Source of the DNA: Mycolicibacterium duvalii
Lineage (GTDB): Bacteria; Actinomycetota; Actinomycetes; Mycobacteriales; Mycobacteriaceae
Direction of reading: 5' to 3'
NCBI RefSeq assembly: GCF_010726645.1
Contig: NZ_AP022563.1
Location: forward strand, 1-64,000
Length of the DNA: 64,000 nt
In this document: positions 54,696-62,938 of the stretch, one piece after another
Layout of the letters: each line of letters opens with the position of its first letter
Position numbering within the stretch: the first letter of the stretch is position 1
Program-made: the position numbers and the translations under genes
Notes under the pieces: model-generated
The model's database searches: none
Seen by the model: only the letters and a program-made list of their open reading frames with translations
Told to the model about the DNA's origin: nothing

Positions 54696-55426
54696 CCGGC
54701 GCGATCGGCGGTGTCGACGAGCTCGCGAACCAGCGCCGGGAAGCGCCGGCGGTCCGGCCGGAAGATGTCGTGCGGCGAGTCGGTGAACTCTTCGAGCCGA
54801 GCGGCCGGGAACAGAGCGCGGTAGCGGGCCCAGGCCTCGTCGCTGACCAGCGGGACGTTCGGGCTGCGCACCGCGAGCAGCGGGGGATGCCAGTGCGACA
54901 ACGGTTCCCAGAACGACTGCGGGCGGGCCGCGCGGAACGTCGCCACCGCCGCGTGCCGGTCGAGCCGGTCACGCACCGGGGTGCCCCGCCAGCGCCCGTC
55001 CAACAGCACATCGAAGGCGTCCTCTTCGACCACGAGCTCTTCGGGCACGTAGTCGCCGATGGACACCGACCGGACCCGCGGCCAGTTGGTCAGTGCCCAG
55101 CTGACCGCGTAGGCGGTGCCGCGCGAGAAGCTCATCACGTGCACCGGCCCGTCGGTGAGCGCGTCGACCACCGCGCCGACGTCGCCGGCCAGCGCCGCGG
55201 AGTCGTAGCGGTTCTCCCCGGCGGTGCTGTGACCGTGCCCGCGCAACTCGACCACCGCGGCGCGGCGGCCCAGCGCGGGCAGGATCTCGACATAGTCGTC
55301 GGCGACGTCGGTGAAGCCGGGCACGAACACGATCGGCGCACCGCGGTCGTCACCGCCGGAGTCGAGGTAGCGGATCCGCGCGCCGCCGTGGGTGGCGAAC
55401 CGGAACTCGGGCACGAGTAGGGTCAC
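54692..55426 (-). CDS. Alpha/beta-hydrolase, last gene of the sulfatase operon
   Basis: 244 residues from GTG 55426, which overlaps the stop of the FGE gene (GTGA); a longer frame upstream is antisense-free but overlaps FGE fully. Core motifs: PIVFVPGFTDVADDYVEIL, VELRGHGHSTAG, nucleophile elbow VMSFSRGTAY (Ser 119 or so) and a C-terminal His in FTDSPHDIF. Resembles esterases and lactonases of the fold. Its coupling to FGE, HAD and sulfatase suggests it removes an ester from the same substrate, which is inference. Confidence 0.82.
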   Translation of the reverse strand: MTLLVPEFRFATHGGARIRYLDSGGDDRGAPIVFVPGFTDVADDYVEILPALGRRAAVVELRGHGHSTAGENRYDSAALAGDVGAVVDALTDGPVHVMSFSRGTAYAVSWALTNWPRVRSVSIGDYVPEELVVEEDAFDVLLDGRWRGTPVRDRLDRHAAVATFRAARPQSFWEPLSHWHPPLLAVRSPNVPLVSDEAWARYRALFPAARLEEFTDSPHDIFRPDRRRFPALVRELVDTADRAG

Positions 55427-56316
55427 CGCACCGCCGTGCGCTTGACGCAGCGAAAGCCGATATGGCTCATACCCGTGTCCACCTGCTGCGGTCTTCGGGC
55501 AGCCGGCCGATAGCGCTTGCAGTAGCTGTCCGCGCACAGAAACGAACCACCCTTGATGACCTTTCGCGGGATCTTGAGTTCCTGGTTCGGATCATAGGTC
55601 GCTGACGCGCAACAGGGTTGGCTGTCCCGCGTGGCGCCGTACCAGTCACTGGTCCATTCCCACACGTTGCCGGCCATGTCGTACAGACCGTAGTCGTTCG
55701 GCGGAAAGCTGCCGACCGGTGTCGTCTGCCCGTATCCGGTGTCGGGAAGGTACGGGAACTCGCCGTGCCAGTAGTTGGCCAATCGCCGGCCCCGCCGTTC
55801 GGGTTCGTCGCCCCACGTGTAGGTCGCGTGCGGCAACCCGCCCCGAGCCGCGGTCTCCCACTCGGCCTCGGTCGGGAGCGCGAGCCCGGCCCAGTCCGCG
55901 TAGGTTTGCGCGTCCTCGAAAGCGACGTGCACCACAGGATGATCGTCGCGGTGCCGCACCGACGACCGCGGCCCCCGCGGATGGTTCCAGCAGGCGCCAG
56001 GTGTCCACGTCCACCACTGGCTGAGGTGCCGCAGATCCACCGGCCCCGCGGTGCGGTGGAAGACCATCGATCCGGGCTGTAGGTTCTCCGGTGGCGCGTC
56101 CGGGTAATCGCCTCGGTCCAAGGGTCTCTCGGCGACTGTGACATAGCCGGTGGAGGCCACGAATTCGGCGAACATGGCGTTGGTGACCAGGTGCGACATG
56201 ATCGCGAATCCGTCCACGGTGACCGCCCGGGCCGGCGCCTCCTCTTGGTAGTGCTGGTCGGAACCCAGAACGGCTGTCTGGCTGGGAATATCGACCATGC
56301 ACACGCTGATGGTCAC
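55423..56316 (-). CDS. Formylglycine-generating enzyme (sulfatase-modifying factor)
   Basis: 297 residues. GTG 56316 is chosen because it overlaps the stop of the HAD gene by four bases; an ATG six codons on is possible. The SUMF1/FGE fold is complete: VLGSDQHYQEEAPARAVTVDGF, ALPTEAEWETAARGG, GLYDMAGNVWEWTSDWY, and the copper-binding cysteines in GGSFLCADSYCKRYRP (Cys 261 and Cys 266). FGE oxidises a Cys in CxPxR or CxAxR of sulfatases to formylglycine. Both flanking sulfatases carry such a site, so their maturation enzyme lies in the same cluster. Confidence 0.95.
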   Translation of the reverse strand: MTISVCMVDIPSQTAVLGSDQHYQEEAPARAVTVDGFAIMSHLVTNAMFAEFVASTGYVTVAERPLDRGDYPDAPPENLQPGSMVFHRTAGPVDLRHLSQWWTWTPGACWNHPRGPRSSVRHRDDHPVVHVAFEDAQTYADWAGLALPTEAEWETAARGGLPHATYTWGDEPERRGRRLANYWHGEFPYLPDTGYGQTTPVGSFPPNDYGLYDMAGNVWEWTSDWYGATRDSQPCCASATYDPNQELKIPRKVIKGGSFLCADSYCKRYRPAARRPQQVDTGMSHIGFRCVKRTAVR

Positions 56317-57239
56317 GAAAAGACGTGCTGCCAATCAGATTTCATGCTCACGACCGTCCAGTCGTACGTCTTCGCATACTCCAGCGATCGATCGGCGCCC
56401 GCGGTGTAGTCGAATTCGCGTTCGGCGTCGTCGTGCAGGACGAGCAACCGCAACGCCGGGCCACCGTGGGCTCCGGTGTAGCACAGCATCGGCACGTCGC
56501 CGTTGCTGTTTCCGGCAGCCAGAATGGGCCGACGGCCGATGCGGTTCCAGATCCGCACCGGCTTCTCGGGGCCGTCGTCGAGCACGTCGAGGGTGTCACC
56601 GATGATCACGTGGCCGGTGCCGTCGGACTCGCTGTAGGACATGCCGATCGAGCTACCGATGACCCGTTCGGGCGGTACGCCGTAGCTGGTACCCGTGATC
56701 GGCCGCATGAAGTCGCGGCCGCCGCCGGAGGCGATGTAGTTCGTGAAGCCATTGCTCGCAAGGAATTGCAGGAGCTCGACCATCGGCCGGTACGTGCACT
56801 CCAGATAGGAGCGCCCGAGAGTGGGGTGCGTGGCTTCGGCGAAGAAGGTGTTCACCCGCTCGGTGAACTCCTCCACGCTCATGTTCGCGTGTGCGGCACC
56901 GACGCCGGCCGCGAGCTCCTGCAGCCGTGAATCGTCGCCCTGGTAATGCATCGTGATCGCCTCGCCGATCCAGCCGAGGTCACCTGAGACAGCCGCCTTG
57001 TACGGCTGTTTCTCTGCCAGCGTCGGGTCGGCGCGGGCTTGTTCGGCGAAGCGGCGCACCAGAAAGTCCAGCTGGATGTAGGCCGGTTTCTCCACCCACA
57101 GAGTGCCGTCGTTGTCGAAGACCGCGACCCGGTCGTCGACGGGAACATGGTCCGGCCCGTCCTGCGCGGTGACCCGCGCGACGAAGTCGACGATCGCCGA
57201 CTTCGCAGGCCCGTCATTCCACGAGTCGAGCTCACCCAA
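56313..57239 (-). CDS. HAD-superfamily hydrolase
   Basis: 308 residues. The nucleophile motif VAVFDNDGTLWVEKPAY near residue 40 and the C-terminal acidic motif LAAGNSNGDVPML are clear; Lys/Ser motifs lie between (IASGGGRDF). A phosphatase-type HAD with a large cap. It begins four bases after the sulfatase stop, apparently at TTG 57239 (no ATG or GTG is available), and ends within the FGE start. Proteins of this type are often encoded beside arylsulfatases. A role in phosphate-ester removal is inferred. Confidence 0.85.
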   Translation of the reverse strand: MGELDSWNDGPAKSAIVDFVARVTAQDGPDHVPVDDRVAVFDNDGTLWVEKPAYIQLDFLVRRFAEQARADPTLAEKQPYKAAVSGDLGWIGEAITMHYQGDDSRLQELAAGVGAAHANMSVEEFTERVNTFFAEATHPTLGRSYLECTYRPMVELLQFLASNGFTNYIASGGGRDFMRPITGTSYGVPPERVIGSSIGMSYSESDGTGHVIIGDTLDVLDDGPEKPVRIWNRIGRRPILAAGNSNGDVPMLCYTGAHGGPALRLLVLHDDAEREFDYTAGADRSLEYAKTYDWTVVSMKSDWQHVFS

Positions 57240-57242
57240 CGA

Positions 57243-58787
57243 TCAGCCGCCGATTTTCTCGAGATAGTTGTTGAGCTTCTCGACCGCATTGGTGACGGTG
57301 AACGATGCCGGTTCGCGGCGCGGTGGAAACTCCTTGAACGTCTCGAGGAAGTCCAGCACGACGGCGTTCGCCATGAACGCGATGTAGTCGTGATCGAGGA
57401 ACCAGTCCCAGTAGGTGTTCGAGGTGACGTCGGCGTGCTCGAAAGGGTCGGTGCGCAGGTTGAAGATCTTGGGTGCCCGCAACTCGGTGAACGGCTCGAA
57501 CCAGATCTGCAGCGTGCCCCGGCAGCGCTGCTCCATGAACACCACCTTCCAGTTCTCCAAGCGGATGCCCAGCACGTCGCAGTCGTCGGAGAAATAGATC
57601 AGCCCGCGGCGCGGGCTTTTGTCGACCTCGCCGGTGAGGTAGGGCAGCAGGTTGTAACCGTCGATGTGCACGCGGTAGGTCTTGTCCCCGATCGTGTGCC
57701 CCTGCTTGAGCCTGTTCACGATGTCGGGCACACCCGCGGCCGCGACGATCGTCGGCAGCCAGTCGTGGTGCTGGATGATCTCGTTGGAGACCACCCCGGC
57801 GGGGATCTTGCCCGGCCAGCGCACCATCTCCGGCACTCGGAACGCGCCCTCCCAGCCGGTGTTCTTCTCGCTGCGGAACGGCGTCGTGGCGCCGTCCGGC
57901 CAGGTATTGGCGTGCGGACCGTTGTCGGTCGAGTACACCACGATGGTGTCCTCGGCGATGCCAAGCTCGTCGAGGCAGTCCAGCAGCAGCCCGACGTGTC
58001 TGTCGTGGTCGATCATGGTGTCGTGATACGGCGACTGCCATCGGCCCGCCTGGCCGAGGCTCTCCGGCTTGGTATGGGTCCGGAAATGCATGTGGGTGGT
58101 GTTCATCCAGACGAAGAACGGCGTGTCCGCCTGATGCTGGCGTTTGATGAAATCGATTGCCGCAGCGGTGGTCTCGTCGTCGACGGTCTCCATCCGCTTC
58201 TTGGTCAGCGGCCCGGTGTCCTCGACGCGCTGCTTCCCCAGCGGACCGAACCGCTCGTCGACTTCGTCGGTGGCCTCCTCGGTGGCCCAAGACCTGATCA
58301 CCCCGCGCGGTAGCAAGGCCTTGCGGAGCCGCGGCGCTTCCTCCTCGGTGGGGTAGTCAGGATGCTCGGGCTCCTCCTCCGCGTTGAGGTGGTAGAGGTT
58401 GCCGAAGAACTCGTCGAAGCCATGGGCGGTCGGCAGATACTTGTTGAGATCGCCGAGGTGGTTCTTTCCGAACTGGCCGGTGGCGTAGCCAAGCGGCTTG
58501 AGCAGTGTCGCGATGGTCGGGTCCTCGGGAGACATCCCCATGTCGACGCCCGGCATGCCGACCTTCGACAGGCCGGTCCGGTAGACGCTCTGGCCGGTGA
58601 TGAACGACGAACGGCCTGCTGTGCAGCTCTGCTCGCCATAGGAGTCGGTGAACCGCATGCCCTCGGCGGCGATGCGATCGATGTTGGGCGTGCGGTAGCC
58701 CATCAGGCCATCGCTGTAACAGCTGAGGTTCGTGATACCGATGTCGTCACCCCAGATGACGAGGATGTTGGGTTTTCCGTTCGGCAT
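57243..58787 (-). CDS. Arylsulfatase, CTAGR type
   Basis: 514 residues. N-terminal metal site NILVIWGDDIG near residue 9, formylglycine site SCTAGRSSFITG with Cys 55 (C-x-A-x-R), then GKNHLGDLNKYLP and VVYSTDNGPHANTWPDG completing the calcium site. The protein lacks a signal peptide, so it is probably cytoplasmic. It hydrolyses a sulfate ester and needs conversion of Cys 55 by FGE. It heads the operon sulfatase-HAD-FGE-hydrolase and is divergent from a second, larger sulfatase. The natural substrate is unknown. Confidence 0.94.
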   Translation of the reverse strand: MPNGKPNILVIWGDDIGITNLSCYSDGLMGYRTPNIDRIAAEGMRFTDSYGEQSCTAGRSSFITGQSVYRTGLSKVGMPGVDMGMSPEDPTIATLLKPLGYATGQFGKNHLGDLNKYLPTAHGFDEFFGNLYHLNAEEEPEHPDYPTEEEAPRLRKALLPRGVIRSWATEEATDEVDERFGPLGKQRVEDTGPLTKKRMETVDDETTAAAIDFIKRQHQADTPFFVWMNTTHMHFRTHTKPESLGQAGRWQSPYHDTMIDHDRHVGLLLDCLDELGIAEDTIVVYSTDNGPHANTWPDGATTPFRSEKNTGWEGAFRVPEMVRWPGKIPAGVVSNEIIQHHDWLPTIVAAAGVPDIVNRLKQGHTIGDKTYRVHIDGYNLLPYLTGEVDKSPRRGLIYFSDDCDVLGIRLENWKVVFMEQRCRGTLQIWFEPFTELRAPKIFNLRTDPFEHADVTSNTYWDWFLDHDYIAFMANAVVLDFLETFKEFPPRREPASFTVTNAVEKLNNYLEKIGG

Positions 58788-59184
58788 GCGTCCGCCCTCT
58801 GCTTTCGGCCTCGTCGTCTGAAGATCCGTGCGTCAGTCAGCCTAGCGAGATCAGCCGGCGGGGGCCGAGAATTCGTGCGGACAGTGCGCCGCGATCTCGG
58901 TGCGGTACGCGGATGCTGACCGAGCAGGTTGGCACGCTGCTTTGCTGGCGGCGGCGATCAGAGCGTCGACGAAACTCATTTGATCGTACGGTCTTTGCGC
59001 GATAGGCGGATGTCACCAATTGTTCATATGAAACGGGACGCATCCGCACCTGCTGTGCAAAGATCCGGGTGTCGCCGGAGCCCGGGACGGGGCGCCCTCG
59101 GTCTCGAAAAAGGGAGCGGCCGCAGCCTTCGCCCGCGATTGCCCGTGTTCGGCAGCCGGCCGAGGCGCGATGACAGAGGAGCGC
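58788..59184. promoter_or_regulatory. Shared promoter region between divergent sulfatases
   Basis: About 400 bases with no credible gene. TTCATATGAA at 59023-59032 is a perfect ten-base palindrome near the middle and could be an operator for both directions. TTGATC and TAGGCG with 17 bases between (58979-59007) could be a weak plus-strand promoter. The region is AT-richer between 58960 and 59060 than its flanks. Confidence 0.45.
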
Positions 59185-61551
59185 ATGATGTCCGACCCCG
59201 CCTCTCAGCCGCATCTGGCCCGCGAGCATCTGCCGATCCCGGACCCCAAGCACGTCGGGTTGACCACTTACGACGCCAAGGACCCGAACACCACCTACCC
59301 GCCGATCACCGAATTGCGGCCGCCGGCGGGCGCGCCCAACGTGCTGATCGTGCTGATCGACGACGTCGGCTTCGGCGCGTCCTCGGCGTTCGGCGGCCCC
59401 TGCGACACTCCCGTGGCCGAGCGGCTCGCCGCCGACGGCGTGAAGCTGAATCGATTCCACACCACCGCGTTGTGCTCACCGACCCGGCAGGCGATGCTGA
59501 CCGGCCGCAACCATCATTCGGTGGGCATGGGGGCGATCACCGAGATGGCCACGTCGGCACCGGGCAACAACAGCATCCGGCCCAAGGACAAGGCGCCGGT
59601 GGCCGAGACCCTGAAGCTCAACGGCTACTCCACCGCCCAGTTCGGCAAGTGTCACGAGGTGCCCGGCTGGGAGGTCACGCCCGTCGGTCCCTTCCACCAG
59701 TGGCCGACCGGATCGGGGTTCGAGTACTTCTACGGCTTCATCGGCGGTGAGGCCAACCAGTACTACCCGGGTCTCTACGAGGGCACCACCGCCGTCGAAC
59801 CACCGCGGACCCCGGAGGAGGGTTACACCCTCACCGACGACCTGGCCGACCGGGCGATCACCTGGGTGCGTCAACAGAAGGCGCTGATGCCGGACAAGCC
59901 GTTCTTCATGTACTTCGCGCCGGGCGCCACGCACGCCCCGCACCATGTGCCCAAACAGTGGTCGGACAAGTATCGCGGGAAGTTCGATGACGGTTGGGAC
60001 GCGCTGCGCGACCGAATCCTGACCCGACAGAAGGAACTCGGTGTGGTGCCCCCCGATGCCGAGCTGACCGCCCGGCACGACGAGATCCCCGCGTGGGACG
60101 ACATGCCCGACGGCCTCAAACCGGTGCTGGCCAAACAGATGGAGATCTACGCCGGCTTCCTGGAACAGACCGACCACGCCGTCGGCCGTGTCGTCGACGC
60201 CATCGCCGACCTCGGCGTGCTCGACGACACGTTGATCTACTACATCATCGGCGACAACGGCGCCTCGGCGGAGGGCACCGTCAACGGCTGTTTCAACGAG
60301 ATGACCACGCTCAACAACCTTCCCGGAATCGAGACCACCGAGTTCCTGCTGTCCAAGATCGACGACTTCGGTACGCCCGAGGCCTACAACCACTACGCCG
60401 TGGGATGGGCGCATGCGCTGTGCGCCCCTTATCAGTGGACCAAGCAGATCGCCTCGCACTGGGGTGGTACGCGCAACGGCACGATCGTCTCCTGGCCCAA
60501 TGGATTGCCCGACAAAGGCACCACCCGGGACCAGTTCCACCACGTCATCGACGTCGTCCCCACCATCCTGGAGGCCGCGGGCCTGCCGGCGCCCCACTCG
60601 GTCAACGGCACCACGCAGGCGCCGCTGGAGGGCGTCAGCATGATGGCGACCCTGCGTGACGCCGACGCGGCAGAGACGCACCAGGTGCAGTATTTCGAGA
60701 TCATGGGCAACCGCGGAATCTACTTTCAGGGCTGGACCGCTGTCACCAAGCACCGCACCCCGTGGACTGCCGACTCCCCGGTGCCGTTCGATTCGGACGT
60801 GTGGGAGCTCTACGCCCCCGGGGACTGGACGCAGGCCCATGATCTGGCGGCTGAGAACCCGGCGAAATTGGCCGAATTGCAGCGACTCTGGCTGATCGAA
60901 GCGGCCAAGTACAACGTCATCCCGATCGACGACCGCAGCTATGAGCGGATCAACCCGGACATCGCGGGCCGTCCGCAGCTCATCCGCGGCGACAGCCAGT
61001 TGCTGTTCGACGGCATGCGGGTCAGCGAGTGGTGCGTGTTGAACCTGAAGAACAAGTCGCACTCGGTGACCGCGAACGTCGACGTGCCCGAGGCGGGCGC
61101 CGACGGAGTCATCATCACTCAGGGTGGCAGTGTCGGCGGATGGACGCTGTACGCACACGAGAACAAGCTGAAGTACTGCTACAACTACTTCGGCATCGAC
61201 TACTTCATCACCGCTGCGGCAGAGGACATCCCGGCCGGCAAGCACCAGGTGCGGATGGAGTTCTCCTATGACGGAGACGGTTTGGGCAACGGCGGTGACG
61301 TCATGCTGTACTACGACGGCCGCGAAGTCGGCCGGGGGCGTGTCGAGCGGACGCAGCCGATGGCTTTCTCCGCCGACGAGGCCTGCGACGTCGGGTGCGA
61401 CACCGGCTCACCGGCTTCTCCCGACTACGGACCCACGGGCAACAGGTTCAGCGGCACCATCGAATGGGTTCAGCTCGACCTGGGGGACGACAGCCAGGAC
61501 CACCTGATCAAGCCGGAGGATCGGTTCAACATCGCGATGGCCAGGCAGTAG
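59185..61551 (+). CDS. Arylsulfatase, CSPTR type (AtsD-like)
   Basis: 788 residues from ATG 59185, which has GAGGAG just upstream; an ATG five codons earlier lacks a site. Metal site NVLIVLIDDVGFG, formylglycine site ALCSPTRQAMLTGRN with Cys 97 (C-x-P-x-R), IIGDNGASAEG for the second metal half, and a C-terminal beta-sandwich (residues about 600-780) with a jelly-roll-like pattern. Long sulfatases of this type resemble mycobacterial AtsD. No signal peptide is seen. Divergent from the FGE operon, which would provide its maturation. Confidence 0.94.
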   Translation: MMSDPASQPHLAREHLPIPDPKHVGLTTYDAKDPNTTYPPITELRPPAGAPNVLIVLIDDVGFGASSAFGGPCDTPVAERLAADGVKLNRFHTTALCSPTRQAMLTGRNHHSVGMGAITEMATSAPGNNSIRPKDKAPVAETLKLNGYSTAQFGKCHEVPGWEVTPVGPFHQWPTGSGFEYFYGFIGGEANQYYPGLYEGTTAVEPPRTPEEGYTLTDDLADRAITWVRQQKALMPDKPFFMYFAPGATHAPHHVPKQWSDKYRGKFDDGWDALRDRILTRQKELGVVPPDAELTARHDEIPAWDDMPDGLKPVLAKQMEIYAGFLEQTDHAVGRVVDAIADLGVLDDTLIYYIIGDNGASAEGTVNGCFNEMTTLNNLPGIETTEFLLSKIDDFGTPEAYNHYAVGWAHALCAPYQWTKQIASHWGGTRNGTIVSWPNGLPDKGTTRDQFHHVIDVVPTILEAAGLPAPHSVNGTTQAPLEGVSMMATLRDADAAETHQVQYFEIMGNRGIYFQGWTAVTKHRTPWTADSPVPFDSDVWELYAPGDWTQAHDLAAENPAKLAELQRLWLIEAAKYNVIPIDDRSYERINPDIAGRPQLIRGDSQLLFDGMRVSEWCVLNLKNKSHSVTANVDVPEAGADGVIITQGGSVGGWTLYAHENKLKYCYNYFGIDYFITAAAEDIPAGKHQVRMEFSYDGDGLGNGGDVMLYYDGREVGRGRVERTQPMAFSADEACDVGCDTGSPASPDYGPTGNRFSGTIEWVQLDLGDDSQDHLIKPEDRFNIAMARQ

Positions 61552-61552
61552 G

Positions 61553-62662
61553 TCAGCCCTTGGGCGGTGCGGGCGCGGCGGCTTGCACGACCGGATCGCG
61601 CGCCTCGGCTTTCATCCGGTCGAACAGCTCGACGTAGTAGGGCAGGCAGTGTTCCAGCGCCTGCTCGGTGGTGTAGAGCGGCTGATAGCCCAGCTCGCGC
61701 TGGGCCTTCGCGATCGAGAAGTAGTTGTCCAGATAGATCCGTTCCACCGCAAGCGGTTCGAGCAACGGCTTGGGTAGCCCCACCTTGAAATGCAGGAACT
61801 GCCAGACGCGCATGGCCAGCCACACGAGCCGGCCCGGTACCCGCAACCTGGGCAGTCGCTCTCCGCAGGCCTCGACCACGGGACGGGAGAACTCGAACAT
61901 GTTGATCGGCTCCCCGTCGTTGATGAAGTAGGCCTGACCGGGCGCGGTGCCACCGGGCACCAGATGCTGTGCGGCGAGGATGAATCCGTGTACCAGGTTG
62001 TGCACATAGGAGTTGTCGAGCTTGACCTCCTTGCTGCCGACCAGGACCTTGACGTGACCGGCAAGCACGCTGTCGAACACCTTGCGAAACATGGTCTGAT
62101 CGCCGCGGCCCCAGATGCCGCTCGGCCGGATCGAGCACGTCAGCATGCCCTGCTCACCGTTCTGGCCGAGCACGAACTTCTCGGCGACCACCTTGGTCTC
62201 GGTGTACAGGTCGGCGAACCGGTCGGTGTAGGGCAGAGTTTCGTCCCCGCCGGAGATACGCTGGCCGCCCATGACCACGCTGTTGGAGGCGGTGTAGACG
62301 AAGCGCTGCACGCCGGCCTGCTGGGCGGCGCGCACGAGGTTCTCGGTGCCGGTGACGTTCACCGCGAAGCTGCGTTTGCGGGCTTCTCCCGTCGCGGATC
62401 CGCCCATCAGGTCGATGATCGCGGCGGTGTGGAACACGGTGTCGATCCCGGCGACCGCCGCGGCGACGTCGGCCACGTCGGTGATGTCGCCCTCGAGCAC
62501 GTCGAGCCTGGGGTGGGCGGGAAGTCGGGACGCCACGCGGTCGAATGAGCGGACCTCGAGGCCGCGGTCCAGGAGTTCGGTGACCAGGTTCGCGCCGACG
62601 AAGCCTGATCCGCCCGTCACGAGCACCCGGCCGAGGTCAGTGGTCAGCGTTGGATCACCCAT
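61553..62662 (-). CDS. hsd: 3-beta-hydroxysteroid dehydrogenase/isomerase (Rv1106c type)
   Basis: 369 residues. ATG 62662 (MGDPTLTTDLGRVLVTGGSGFVG) is preferred as it matches the Rv1106c start; ten more in-frame codons upstream would cover the operator. NAD-binding GGSGFVGAN, catalytic Tyr/Lys in YTETKVVAEKF, and SIRPSGIWGRGDQTMFRK are typical. It oxidises cholesterol or related 3-beta-hydroxysterols to the 3-keto form, the first ring step of sterol degradation. The KstR operator upstream agrees. It ends two bases before the stop of the convergent sulfatase. Confidence 0.95.
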   Translation of the reverse strand: MGDPTLTTDLGRVLVTGGSGFVGANLVTELLDRGLEVRSFDRVASRLPAHPRLDVLEGDITDVADVAAAVAGIDTVFHTAAIIDLMGGSATGEARKRSFAVNVTGTENLVRAAQQAGVQRFVYTASNSVVMGGQRISGGDETLPYTDRFADLYTETKVVAEKFVLGQNGEQGMLTCSIRPSGIWGRGDQTMFRKVFDSVLAGHVKVLVGSKEVKLDNSYVHNLVHGFILAAQHLVPGGTAPGQAYFINDGEPINMFEFSRPVVEACGERLPRLRVPGRLVWLAMRVWQFLHFKVGLPKPLLEPLAVERIYLDNYFSIAKAQRELGYQPLYTTEQALEHCLPYYVELFDRMKAEARDPVVQAAAPAPPKG

Positions 62663-62677
62663 GCCGGGCAGACTAAC

Positions 62678-62691
62678 TGAAACGTGTTCCA
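62678..62691. promoter_or_regulatory. KstR operator before hsd
   Basis: TGAAACGTGTTCCA matches the KstR consensus TnnAACnnGTTnnA at every fixed base. On the minus strand it lies four bases before TAGTCT, a -10 box ending about eight bases from the hsd ATG, so a repressor here would block polymerase and the message would be leaderless. KstR represses cholesterol catabolism genes until a sterol-CoA ligand appears; the homologous M. smegmatis 3-beta-HSD gene is reported to be KstR-controlled. Confidence 0.75.
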
Positions 62692-62725
62692 ATTTCGACA
62701 GTTAGTTCGCCTACTGCTTGACTGA

Positions 62726-62938
62726 TCAATCATCGGTCTCGTCGCTGTGGGCCAGGGTCTGCTCGACCCGCTGGCGGGCCCCAGCTAAATGCTCCTCACA
62801 GCATTTGGCCAGTTGTTCGCCTCTTTCCCACAATTTCAGCGACTCATCGAGGTTGAGGCCGCCGTGCTCCAGGCGTTGCACCACCTCGATCAGTTCGTCG
62901 CGGGCTTCTTCGTACCCCAATTCACTAATGGGCTTCAT
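62726..62938 (-). CDS. xseB: Exodeoxyribonuclease VII small subunit
   Basis: 70 residues, the usual XseB size. The motif [36 protein letters not shown] is characteristic: a two-helix coiled coil that wraps the large subunit. The C-terminal helix carries [10 protein letters not shown]. Its ATG overlaps the stop of xseA by four bases, so the two subunits are translated together. The enzyme degrades single-stranded DNA from both ends to short oligonucleotides. Confidence 0.95.
   Translation of the reverse strand: MKPISELGYEEARDELIEVVQRLEHGGLNLDESLKLWERGEQLAKCCEEHLAGARQRVEQTLAHSDETDD

Noticed and set aside
58837..59058. Small minus-strand frame of 68 codons between the sulfatases
   Set aside because: Arg/Ser-rich, no ribosome site, no domain; it crosses the likely promoter region.
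59476..61245. 589-codon minus-strand open frame opposite the larger sulfatase
   Set aside because: Antisense to a fully conserved enzyme; no start signal.
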